Source: Pseudomonas alkylphenolica (lineage in GTDB: Bacteria; Pseudomonadota; Gammaproteobacteria; Pseudomonadales; Pseudomonadaceae). From it: DNA of 64,000 nucleotides. The notes beneath the pieces are model-generated. The model was not told the DNA's origin. It saw only the letters and a list, made by a program, of their open reading frames with translations, and made no database searches. Made by a program: the position numbers and the translations under genes. Of this stretch, positions 37,490-44,722 are shown one piece after another. How positions within the stretch are numbered: the stretch's first letter is position 1; the number at the start of each line of letters is the position of its first letter. The DNA lies in NCBI RefSeq assembly GCF_016009175.1, contig NZ_JADUCM010000004.1, positions 1-64,000 of the forward strand, given 5' to 3'.

Positions 37490-39160
37490 TCAGCCGTTTA
37501 GCAGGCAGATCAGCAGGATCAGGTTGAGTAGCAAAGAGAGCAATGCAAGGCCGCGCCAGACTTTCAGCGGTTCACGTTCAAGCAACGGCCGCGGCCGCAC
37601 GCTCAGGTGCTGGCGTTCGCCTTGCTCAAGCAGCAACAGCCATTGCTCGGCGGTTTCAAAGCGTTGTTGCGGGTTGGCGGCCAGTGCCTGGTTGAGGTTG
37701 TGCTCCAGCCATTCGGGCACGTCCGGGCGATAGCGCGCGGTACTGGTGGGCTGGGCAAAGCGGGGGCGCTGAAAAGCTTCGATTTCGCCATAGGGGTAGT
37801 GCCCGGTCAGCAGGTGGAAGAGGGTGACGCCGACGCTGTAGAGATCCTGTTGTGGGCTGGGCGGCTCGCCCTCAAAGGCTTCCGGGGCAATGAAGGAGGG
37901 TGTGCCCGGTAGTTCATGGGTGCGGTCCTCGGAAAGGCCCGGACAAAACGCCAGACCAAAATCCAGCACGCGCAGCTGACCGTCGTCGCCCAGGTGCAGG
38001 TTTTCGGGCTTTATGTCGCGGTGCAGGATATTGCGCCGGTGCAACTGCCCGACCGCCTGCAACAGTTGTTGGGCGAGTGCTTGCCACTGCGACAGGGCAA
38101 GCGGGCCGTCACGGGTGAACAACTGGGCCAGTGTCTGGCCCGGGTATTCACGCATGAGGTAATACAAGTGCTGGCGCTGGCCGGCCGGATGCACTTCGGG
38201 GAAGTAGCGTCCGGCTACGCGACGCAAGAACCATTCTTCAAGCAGCAAGCTTTGCAATGCACCTGCTTCATCCTTGCGCGCTTGAGGCAGGGTTTTGAGG
38301 AGCCAGGCCTGCTGTTCGTGGTCGTGAACGCGGTACAGCAGGGACTGCCGGCTCTGGCAGAGCGTCTGCTCGACCGTCAGGCCATCGATTGCCTGGCCAC
38401 TGCGCAGTGGCGCAGGCAATGGCCATTGCTGAAGCTGCGCCAGTGAGTCACCCAGGTTGCTTTCACCCAGCTGATCGACGCGCACCAGCAGGGCGCTGGC
38501 GTTGTCCTGGCTACCGCTGTAATGCGCCGAGCTGACCAGGGTCTGGGCAGCGTCCTGCAGGTCGATCTGCTCGCGCAGCACGGCCCTGATCTGTGATTCG
38601 CTGAGGCTGGCCCAGACACCGTCGCTCAGCAGCACAAAGCACTCGCCGGGGTGCAGTTCGCCCTCCAGGTAGTCGACCTGCAGGTGCTGGTCCAGGCCCA
38701 GGGCGCGTTTCAAAACGTGCTGCATACCGGGTTGGTCCCAGACATGGTCCTCGCTGATACGCTGCAGTTGCCCTGCGCCCCAGCGGTAGATCCGGCAGTC
38801 ACCAACATGTGCCAGGGTGAAGCGCCGCCCTCGTAGCACCAGCGCGCTGAGGGTCGTGAGCAACGGCTGGCCGCCGCCATTGGCGCGCAACCAGCGGTTC
38901 TGGGCCAGCAGCAGACGATCCAAAGCCTGCGCCACGCCCCAGGTGGGCGGCGTGGCGTAGTAGTCCAGTGCCAAGGCCTGCAGGCTGGTGCGTGCCGCCA
39001 GGCCGCCGTCGGCACACTGGCTGACACCGTCGGCGAGGGCAAACAGGTAGCCTTTGCTGGCGGCCAGTTCCGGGTTGGGAGTGACCAGGCGCAGCGCGTC
39101 CTGGTTCTCTTCCCGGGGGCCGGTGGCGCTGGCCTGGGCGTAGCTCAGTTGCAGGCTCAT
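37490..39160 (-). CDS. Bifunctional PP2C-type phosphatase / Ser-Thr protein kinase
   Basis: A 556-residue fusion. The N-terminal PP2C domain (residues about 5-235) has GPREENQDALRLV, LFALADGVSQCADGG and ECFVLLSDGVWASLS. The Hanks-type kinase domain (about 265-530) has a catalytic Lys in WLLKTLPQA, the loop HRDIKPENLHLGDDG, DFGLAF and PSFIAPEAFEGE. It ends in one membrane helix, ALLSLLLNLILLICLLNG. It is encoded between nasA and cobA, 9 bases after nasA, so it is part of the nitrate-assimilation operon and presumably modulates it by reversible phosphorylation. Its targets are unknown. Confidence 0.93.
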   Translation of the reverse strand: MSLQLSYAQASATGPREENQDALRLVTPNPELAASKGYLFALADGVSQCADGGLAARTSLQALALDYYATPPTWGVAQALDRLLLAQNRWLRANGGGQPLLTTLSALVLRGRRFTLAHVGDCRIYRWGAGQLQRISEDHVWDQPGMQHVLKRALGLDQHLQVDYLEGELHPGECFVLLSDGVWASLSESQIRAVLREQIDLQDAAQTLVSSAHYSGSQDNASALLVRVDQLGESNLGDSLAQLQQWPLPAPLRSGQAIDGLTVEQTLCQSRQSLLYRVHDHEQQAWLLKTLPQARKDEAGALQSLLLEEWFLRRVAGRYFPEVHPAGQRQHLYYLMREYPGQTLAQLFTRDGPLALSQWQALAQQLLQAVGQLHRRNILHRDIKPENLHLGDDGQLRVLDFGLAFCPGLSEDRTHELPGTPSFIAPEAFEGEPPSPQQDLYSVGVTLFHLLTGHYPYGEIEAFQRPRFAQPTSTARYRPDVPEWLEHNLNQALAANPQQRFETAEQWLLLLEQGERQHLSVRPRPLLEREPLKVWRGLALLSLLLNLILLICLLNG

Positions 39161-39169
39161 GGCGGCGCC

Positions 39170-40381
39170 TCAGACCCGTGCTGCAGTTACGGCAGCAGAA
39201 CCCCAGGTGGTGCGCCAGCGTTGTTTTACGCCATGCAGGCCGAACCAGGCCAGCACGCCGAGGCTGGCGAACAGCCACAGGCCCAGTTGATAGTCGCCGC
39301 TGTGCTGTTTGATTGCACCAAGACCGGCTGCAAGCAGAAACCCGCCAATACCGCCGGCCATGCCGATCAGGCCGGTCATCACCCCTATTTCCTGACGAAA
39401 GCGTTGTGGCACCAGCTGGAACACCGCGCCGTTACCTGCACCCAGGCCCAACATGGCGCTGACGAACAAGGCCAGGGCGGCGACCGAGCTGGGCAAGTTG
39501 AAGCCCACGGCGGCAATACAGATCGCGGCCACGGAGTACATCGCCAGCAAGGTGCGGGTGCCGCCAAAGCGATCGGCCAGGGCGCCGCCCAAGGGGCGCA
39601 TCAGGCTGCCGCCGAAGACGCAGGCGGCGGTGTAGTAGCCGGCAGTGACCGGGCTCAGGCCGTACTGGTCGTTGAAGTAGCCGGGCAGGGCGCTGGCAAG
39701 GCCTATGAAACCGCCGAAGGTGACGCTGTAGAAAAACATGAACCACCAGCTGTCACGGTCGCCCAGGGCTTTGAGGTAGTCGGCCATGGCCTTGGGCTTG
39801 GGGCGTTCGGGGGCGTTGCGCGCCATCAGGGCGAACAGCACCAGGGTCAGGGTCAGCGGTATCACGGCGAAGCCGAAAACCGTATTCCAGCCAAAACTTG
39901 CTGCCAGTACAGGCGCCAGCAACGCGGCAAACACCGTACCGGAGTTGCCGGCGCCGGCAATGCCCATGGCCTTGCCTTGATGCTGGGCGGGGTACCACTG
40001 CGAGGCCAGCGGCAGTGAGACGGCAAACGAGGCGCCGGCGACGCCGAGGAATACGCCCAGCAGCAACACCTGCTCATAACTGTGGATGCCCAGGTTCCAG
40101 GCGCAGAACAGGGCGGCGATGACGATCACCTGGCCGATCAGGCCGGCGGTTTTCGGTGACAGGCGATCCACCAGGATACCCATGACAAACCGCAGGATGG
40201 CGCCTGCCAGGATCGGTGTGGCGACCATCAGGCCGCGCTGTTGGGTGGTCAGTTGCAAGTCGGTGGCAATTTGCACCGCCATGGGGCCGAGCAGGTACCA
40301 GACCATGAAGCTCAGGTCGAAATACAGAAAGGCGGCGAACAGCGTGGGGACATGCCCGGACTTCCAGAAACTCGTATTCAT
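39170..40381 (-). CDS. nasA: Nitrate/nitrite transporter (NarK/NasA family)
   Basis: A 403-residue major-facilitator protein with 12 predicted helices. It starts MNTSFWKSGHVPTLFAAFLYFDLSFMVWYLLGPM and carries the nitrate-porter glycine-rich motifs GIAGAGNSGTVFAALLAPVLA and, later, GLGAGNGAVFQLVPQRF with GMAGGIGGFLLA. It imports nitrate for assimilation. Its leader contains a sigma-54 promoter, an ANTAR-type hairpin and a terminator (separate entries), so expression should depend on nitrogen limitation and on NasT antitermination. Confidence 0.92.
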   Translation of the reverse strand: MNTSFWKSGHVPTLFAAFLYFDLSFMVWYLLGPMAVQIATDLQLTTQQRGLMVATPILAGAILRFVMGILVDRLSPKTAGLIGQVIVIAALFCAWNLGIHSYEQVLLLGVFLGVAGASFAVSLPLASQWYPAQHQGKAMGIAGAGNSGTVFAALLAPVLAASFGWNTVFGFAVIPLTLTLVLFALMARNAPERPKPKAMADYLKALGDRDSWWFMFFYSVTFGGFIGLASALPGYFNDQYGLSPVTAGYYTAACVFGGSLMRPLGGALADRFGGTRTLLAMYSVAAICIAAVGFNLPSSVAALALFVSAMLGLGAGNGAVFQLVPQRFRQEIGVMTGLIGMAGGIGGFLLAAGLGAIKQHSGDYQLGLWLFASLGVLAWFGLHGVKQRWRTTWGSAAVTAARV

Positions 40382-40411
40382 CGAACACCTCGTTGAACAG
40401 GGGCTGAAACG

Positions 40412-40463
40412 AAAAAGACGTCGCCTCCCGACCCGCGTGTGCGAGTGAGGGGGCGACGTCTTT
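40412..40463 (-). terminator. Leader terminator upstream of nasA (NasT target)
   Basis: On the minus strand AAAGACGTCGCC pairs with GGCGACGTCTTT, followed by TT, forming an intrinsic terminator ending 30 bases before the nasA start. A terminator inside a leader implies conditional read-through, as in nasST-controlled operons. Confidence 0.85.
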
Positions 40464-40473
40464 GTCGTGGAGG

Positions 40474-40493
40474 GGCAACCGCCGTTGGCTACC
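40474..40493 (-). promoter_or_regulatory. ANTAR-type hexaloop hairpin in the nasA leader
   Basis: Minus-strand GGTAGCC-AACGGC-GGTTGCC folds as a 7-bp stem (with two G-U pairs) and a six-base loop having A at position 1 and G at position 4. That is the signature bound by ANTAR antiterminators such as NasR and NasT. It lies just after the predicted transcription start and before the terminator. Confidence 0.78.
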
Positions 40494-40507
40494 GTTGAAT
40501 ATTCTCC

Positions 40508-40524
40508 TGCAAATGCCGGACCAG
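40508..40524 (-). promoter_or_regulatory. Sigma-54 promoter of nasA
   Basis: Minus-strand CTGGTCCGGCATTTGCA matches the RpoN consensus YTGGCACGRNNNTTGCW at all but two positions, with the required GG and GC dinucleotides 10 bases apart. Transcription would start near 40497. NtrC-type activation under nitrogen limitation is the expected control. Confidence 0.78.
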
Positions 40525-40538
40525 AATGTTCACTCCAT

Positions 40539-40560
40539 CATCAGGTTTTCATCATGATTG
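40539..40560 (+). promoter_or_regulatory. HilA-box-like direct repeat upstream of the orphan effector candidate
   Basis: CATCAG-GTTTT-CATCAT-GATTG. It matches 20 of 22 positions of the element before invF (43915-43936). The repeat period is 11 bases and the site ends 74 bases before the start at 40635. Salmonella HilA boxes are likewise hexamer direct repeats with an 11-base period. Confidence 0.75.
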
Positions 40561-40634
40561 TTGGCGATGGGAAATGCAGGGTCACAGGTCAGCTGCATCA
40601 GGCAGCTCCCTGTATCAGAGTAAGGGTGAGGAAT

Positions 40635-42029
40635 ATGCAAATTGTGCCATCTCTTTGCGGCCACGCAGTAAGTAGTGCAAGCACCGAAAATGCCTGTCGG
40701 GTTGAAGGGCTGACTAAAGGACAGGCGCTGCTAACATTGACAGCGCCGGGAAAGGAAAACTGGATTCAGGTCATGAGCTTGTACCTGTTGGGAAGCACGC
40801 CTGAGTGTACGGTGAGTGACTATCTAGTTAACCAGGGCGTGGATATTTCAAAACTTGATGCCAGCCAGCATAGTCAATACAAAGATCCGGTAAGGCGCTT
40901 TTTTGAAACAACTTTGTCGGCTGAGTACCTTCGACAGGCCGCACTCAACGATGGGTTAAACTCCCAGATCGCTGGTCTGGCTCGGGCGACCAGGGAGTAC
41001 GTGAGAGACCTGTATATTTCCAAGGAGCATCTTGAGACTAAATTGGAGGGTTTGATTGCTGCCCGGGAAGCGGCAGGTGGCGATAACCCGGTACCTGAAT
41101 GTCAGGTTGAGTTAATATCAGCGCGTATCGAGGCATTACAGAAAGCCGTGAAATTAATTGGTGATATGCGTAGCTTCGGTGATATCGACGAGGACCTGTT
41201 GCTTCAATATGAACAGAAGGAAAAACTGATTGAAATGGCAGCCCGGGGTGAGCGTCACCACGCATTATGTGGCTCATTGGCCGAGCACGCTGCGGTTATT
41301 CGACACCTTGAAGCCGGCGGTTACAGGATTGACCTGGGGCAACAGGAAACGCTGGATGATGATCGGGTTCAGCGCTTTTTACGGGACGTGAGCAACATTG
41401 TCTTCAGTGCTGCCCACGCAGCGGATCGAACAGCATTTCAAGGCCTGTACTGGCAAGCCAAAACATTTTCAAATGAATTTCGTGGGCGCCAGGAGTCGAT
41501 TAACGAATGGTCCGAGTCGCTTTATCCGGGGACCATTAACAGGACGGCACCTTATAGTGATTTAATGTTTTCCCAACCCTTGTTGAAAACGACAGATCGC
41601 AGCATACCCAATTTGTCAGCTGGCTGGCCGACCGCGGTTGCGGCCTCAGAGGTTCAATCTTTCGTCAATTCGACTTCTGGTTTTGCATTTATGCAATTTC
41701 GGTTGCTGTTGGAGTTGGGTAGTTCAGGTATAGAGGAGAATAAACTGTTTGGTGTCTTGAGCGCTGGGCTGGTTTTTCTCACGGGCGGCCATAATCTCGA
41801 AGAAGTGATGGCCGGGTATCACGTCGAAGAACTGCAGAAGTTTATGCCGACGCTTGCGGACATTAACATGCAGTCCGTATTTGGCGATACGAGCCAAGGC
41901 AGCCCGCTTGCATTAGCATTTGAAAAAACCTGGGAATTTAATGAAGTCGTGTGCAATAAACTCCGTGTCAATCATGAGATTGTTCGGCTGGCGCAGCAAT
42001 TGAGTGCGGCATCAACACCGCAAGGCTGA
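40635..42029 (+). CDS. Unknown protein, candidate type III effector
   Basis: A 464-residue protein that I do not recognise. ATG 40635 is chosen because AAGGGTGAGG precedes it; upstream starts at 40467 and 40554 overlap regulatory sites. The N-terminus MQIVPSLCGHAVSSASTENA is Ser/Ala-rich and has no classical signal peptide, as is common for type III effectors. The middle is helical and charged (residues about 120-220), with a later conserved-looking segment FAFMQFRLLLELGSSGIEEN and LSAGLVFLTGGHNLEEV. Base composition is visibly more AT-rich than its neighbours, suggesting transfer. It is inserted, in opposite orientation, between nasA and nasT and carries a HilA-box-like element shared with the secretion operons. 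Secretion is inferred, not shown. Confidence 0.7.
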   Translation: MQIVPSLCGHAVSSASTENACRVEGLTKGQALLTLTAPGKENWIQVMSLYLLGSTPECTVSDYLVNQGVDISKLDASQHSQYKDPVRRFFETTLSAEYLRQAALNDGLNSQIAGLARATREYVRDLYISKEHLETKLEGLIAAREAAGGDNPVPECQVELISARIEALQKAVKLIGDMRSFGDIDEDLLLQYEQKEKLIEMAARGERHHALCGSLAEHAAVIRHLEAGGYRIDLGQQETLDDDRVQRFLRDVSNIVFSAAHAADRTAFQGLYWQAKTFSNEFRGRQESINEWSESLYPGTINRTAPYSDLMFSQPLLKTTDRSIPNLSAGWPTAVAASEVQSFVNSTSGFAFMQFRLLLELGSSGIEENKLFGVLSAGLVFLTGGHNLEEVMAGYHVEELQKFMPTLADINMQSVFGDTSQGSPLALAFEKTWEFNEVVCNKLRVNHEIVRLAQQLSAASTPQG

Positions 42030-42060
42030 TACTGCCCGGCCGTGAGGCAGGGCGTTGCAT

Positions 42061-42636
42061 TCAGCCCAGCAAGTCGCTCATGGCGATGATCTGTTCGGCC
42101 ACCTGGATCAGCTTCTGCTGCTTGCTCATGGCCTGGCGGCGCATCAGGGTGTAGGCCTGCTCTTCGTTGCAGTCCTTCATTTTCATGAGCAGGCCCTTGG
42201 CCAGTTCAATGCGCTTGCGTTCGGCCAATTGCTGGTCGCGGGCCTGTAATTGGGCCTTGAGCGCCTGGTCGCTCTCGAAGCGGGCCATGGCCACATCGAG
42301 GATCGGCTGCAGCCGCGCGGCATGGATGCCTTCGACGATGTAGGCGCTGACGCCGGCCTGGATGGCCTGGCGCATAACCCCAGGGTCATGCTCGTCGGTG
42401 AACATGACGATAGGTCGCGGCTGGTCACGGCTGACCAGGATGACTTGTTCCATCACATCCCGGCCCGGTGACTCGGTATCGATCAGTACCACGTCAGGGC
42501 GCACCGTTTCGACGCGTTCAGGCAGATCGATGGTTAGCCCGCAAACCTCAATGACGTCAAAGCCCGCTTCGGTCAGTGCGGCTTTGAGGCGCCCGACTTT
42601 TTTCTCGGTGTCGTCGATCAACAGGATTCGCAGCAT
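42061..42636 (-). CDS. nasT: ANTAR-domain antiterminator NasT
   Basis: A 191-residue response-regulator-like protein. The receiver domain begins MLRILLIDDTEKKVGRLK and has the phosphoacceptor-region phrase VVLIDTES. The C-terminal ANTAR RNA-binding domain is ERKRIELAKGLLMKMKDCNEEQAYTLMRRQAMSKQQKL (quoted in two pieces: ERKRIELAKGLLMKM, then EEQAYTLMRRQAMSKQ). NasT binds leader hairpins of nitrate-assimilation transcripts and allows read-through when released by NasS. Its likely target is the nasA leader at 40412-40493. It lies 15 bases after nasS in one operon. Confidence 0.93.
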   Translation of the reverse strand: MLRILLIDDTEKKVGRLKAALTEAGFDVIEVCGLTIDLPERVETVRPDVVLIDTESPGRDVMEQVILVSRDQPRPIVMFTDEHDPGVMRQAIQAGVSAYIVEGIHAARLQPILDVAMARFESDQALKAQLQARDQQLAERKRIELAKGLLMKMKDCNEEQAYTLMRRQAMSKQQKLIQVAEQIIAMSDLLG

Positions 42637-42651
42637 GGTGGCGCTCCCTTG

Positions 42652-43857
42652 TCAGCGGCGGGCGAGGGCAGCAGGCGTTTCGGCCAGCGCGTGAAGGGTA
42701 AAGCTGCGTGCATAGCCCGCCGGGTCGCTGCCGTCCCACCAACTGCCGTCGATCAGCTGGCTGCGGCGCATGTTTTGCTCACTGCAGGGCACGCCCATGG
42801 CGCTGGCTGCGTCGCGGTACAGCGCCAGTTGTTGCACCTGGCTCGCCACGGCGAGGTAGTCGGGATCGCTTTGCAGCAAGCCCCAGCGGCGGAACTGGGT
42901 CATGAACCACATGCCGTCGGAGAGATAAGGCAGATTGGCGCGGCCCTCATCGTGCAGACGCAGGGCGTGGGGGTCGTGCCATTGATTGCCAAGCCCGTCC
43001 TGATAGTTGCCAAGCAGGCGCGGTTCGATGCAGCTCACCGGGGTGTCCAGGTACGTTTTGCCGCTCAGCAACTGAGCGGTGCTGTGACGGTTTTCCGGGC
43101 TTTGCTCGATGAAGCGGCTGGCGGCCAGGATCGCCTGGATCAGTGCCCGGGCCGTGTTGGGGTACTGCTCGACAAAGACACGGGTGCAACCGAGGACTTT
43201 TTCCGGGTGGTCGGGCCAGACCGACTGGCTGGTGGCCAGGGTGAAACCCTGACCCTGCGCGACGGCATCGGCCGACCAGGGCTCGCCGACACAAAAGCCG
43301 TCGATACGCCCGGCCTGCAGGTGCGCGAGCATCTGCGCGGGGGGCACCACCACGCTGTTGACATCGTGCAGCGGGTGGATGCCCTGGCTGGCGAGCCAGT
43401 AGTACAGCCACATGGCGTGGGTGCCAGTCGGGAAGGTCTGGGCAAAAGTCAGTTTTGTCCTGCTTTGGTGCACAAAGCGCTCCAGCGCTTCGGAACTGGT
43501 CACGCCTTTGCGCTGCAACGCCGAAGACAGGTTGATGCCCTGGCCGTTCTGGTTCAGGCCCATCAGCACCGCCATGTCAGTAGCGCCGGCTCCGCCGATG
43601 CCCAGTTGCAGCGCGTAGATCAGACCGTACAGGCTGTGGGCAGCGTCCAGTTCGCCACTCAACAGTTTGTCGCGCAGGCCTGCCCAGGAGCTCTGACGTC
43701 GCAGGTTCAGGCTCAGGCCGTAGGGTTGGGCAAATCCCTGGGTGGCCGCGACCACCAGTGGTGCGCAATCGGTAAGGGCCATGAAGCCCAGCTCCAGCAG
43801 CGGTTTTTCCGGTGCGTCGCTGCCATGGACCCAGGCCAGCGGATCGGCGCTCGGCAT
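42652..43857 (-). CDS. nasS: Nitrate sensor NasS (NrtA/CmpA-like)
   Basis: A 401-residue periplasmic-binding-protein-fold protein without a signal peptide, as expected for the cytosolic nitrate/nitrite sensor that holds NasT inactive when nitrate is absent. The core shows LELGFMALTDCAPLVVAATQGF, WAGLRDKLLSGELDAAHSLYG, HAMWLYYWLASQGIHPLHDVNSVVV and GRIDGFCVGEPWSADA. ATG 43857 follows AGGAG at a suitable distance; the longer frame to 43917 overlaps the neighbouring promoter region. It is divergent from invF. Confidence 0.92.
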   Translation of the reverse strand: MPSADPLAWVHGSDAPEKPLLELGFMALTDCAPLVVAATQGFAQPYGLSLNLRRQSSWAGLRDKLLSGELDAAHSLYGLIYALQLGIGGAGATDMAVLMGLNQNGQGINLSSALQRKGVTSSEALERFVHQSRTKLTFAQTFPTGTHAMWLYYWLASQGIHPLHDVNSVVVPPAQMLAHLQAGRIDGFCVGEPWSADAVAQGQGFTLATSQSVWPDHPEKVLGCTRVFVEQYPNTARALIQAILAASRFIEQSPENRHSTAQLLSGKTYLDTPVSCIEPRLLGNYQDGLGNQWHDPHALRLHDEGRANLPYLSDGMWFMTQFRRWGLLQSDPDYLAVASQVQQLALYRDAASAMGVPCSEQNMRRSQLIDGSWWDGSDPAGYARSFTLHALAETPAALARR

Positions 43858-43914
43858 CTGTGAGGTTCTCCTGTGGGCGTGTTCGGGTACTGGAGCAAGG
43901 CTTGTGCCAGTGCT

Positions 43915-43936
43915 CATCAGTTTTTCATCAGGATTG
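43915..43936 (+). promoter_or_regulatory. HilA-box-like direct repeat upstream of invF
   Basis: CATCAG-TTTTT-CATCAG-GATTG, ending 60 bases before the invF start. The two CATCAG units have an 11-base period and TTTTCAT fits the TTKHAT half-site described for Salmonella HilA. It is matched at 20 of 22 positions by the elements at 40539 and 61363. Confidence 0.78.
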
Positions 43937-43996
43937 CAGGGCAGGGCTGGTGCACGCTGGCCTCCTTCTCATAAGCCGACGCTCAAGGAGGCCCTG

Positions 43997-44722
43997 GTGT
44001 CTCACCCGCTCCCCGACACTTTATCGACCGCGTACTTGGCCGACGGCGTCTGGCACGTGACTGTCGGCAGTCGCCCGGAGCACGGGCAGCAGTTTGCAGC
44101 TGCGCCAAGCCTGCCAGCAGGGTGGGAGGGGTTGCTGGCGATCACCGACCGTCGTCAATTGAACCGAATGCCAACAAATCTTCGTGCGATCCGCTGCCCG
44201 TCACTGATCAGGTTGCAAGTGTTCATTGACCAGGGCTGGGACGTGCCCAGGGTGCAGGATGCCGCGCTCCCTGTGGCGAGCTTGTCAGTGCCACGGGCCA
44301 TGGCCCGCGATGCGCAACGGCTGGAGCCCTGGTACATCCACCAGGCACTGGGCGCAAATGCCGACTATGAGCGGTTCGCCGTTGCCTTGCGCAGCAGCGA
44401 GGAATACCGGCTGGTCCATTATCTGCTTGAGCAGGGCGGCAGGCAGGACAGCTTGCAAATGCTGGCGCGACGCTACGGGGTGTCAGTCTCGCATTTTCGC
44501 AGGCTCTGCCGTCAGGCACTGGGCGGTGCGACCAAGCCGGCACTGCGCGATTGGCGGGTGGCGCGGGCGTTACTGGAGGTTATTCGTGAAGGGCGCTCGT
44601 TGACCGAGGTCGCGCAAAACCAGGGATATTGTTCTTCCTCGCACCTCTCGCGGGATGTGCGCGAGTTACTGGGCGTGGCGCCAAGCCAGCTGGGTAACAT
44701 TACCGGCGTCATGCGCTCATGA
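43997..44722 (+). CDS. invF: AraC-family type III secretion regulator InvF
   Basis: A 241-residue regulator. The C-terminal AraC/XylS DNA-binding domain holds two helix-turn-helix units (DSLQMLARRYGVSVSHFRRLCRQAL and SLTEVAQNQGYCSSSHLSRDVREL; each quoted as DSLQMLARRYGVSVSHF and TEVAQNQGYCSSSHLSR). The N-terminal region has no recognised domain, as in InvF and MxiE. GTG 43997 is chosen because AAGGAG lies 6 bases upstream; the open frame continues upstream into nasS on the other strand. InvF acts with the chaperone SicA to activate translocator and effector genes. It overlaps invG by 4 bases. Confidence 0.88.
   Translation: MSHPLPDTLSTAYLADGVWHVTVGSRPEHGQQFAAAPSLPAGWEGLLAITDRRQLNRMPTNLRAIRCPSLIRLQVFIDQGWDVPRVQDAALPVASLSVPRAMARDAQRLEPWYIHQALGANADYERFAVALRSSEEYRLVHYLLEQGGRQDSLQMLARRYGVSVSHFRRLCRQALGGATKPALRDWRVARALLEVIREGRSLTEVAQNQGYCSSSHLSRDVRELLGVAPSQLGNITGVMRS

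Noticed and set aside
43858..43996. Integrase, tRNA or direct-repeat attachment site at the left end of the T3SS island
   Set aside because: The 139 bases between nasS and invF show only the HilA-box-like element and ribosome sites; no mobility gene or tRNA is present, so the mode of acquisition is unknown.
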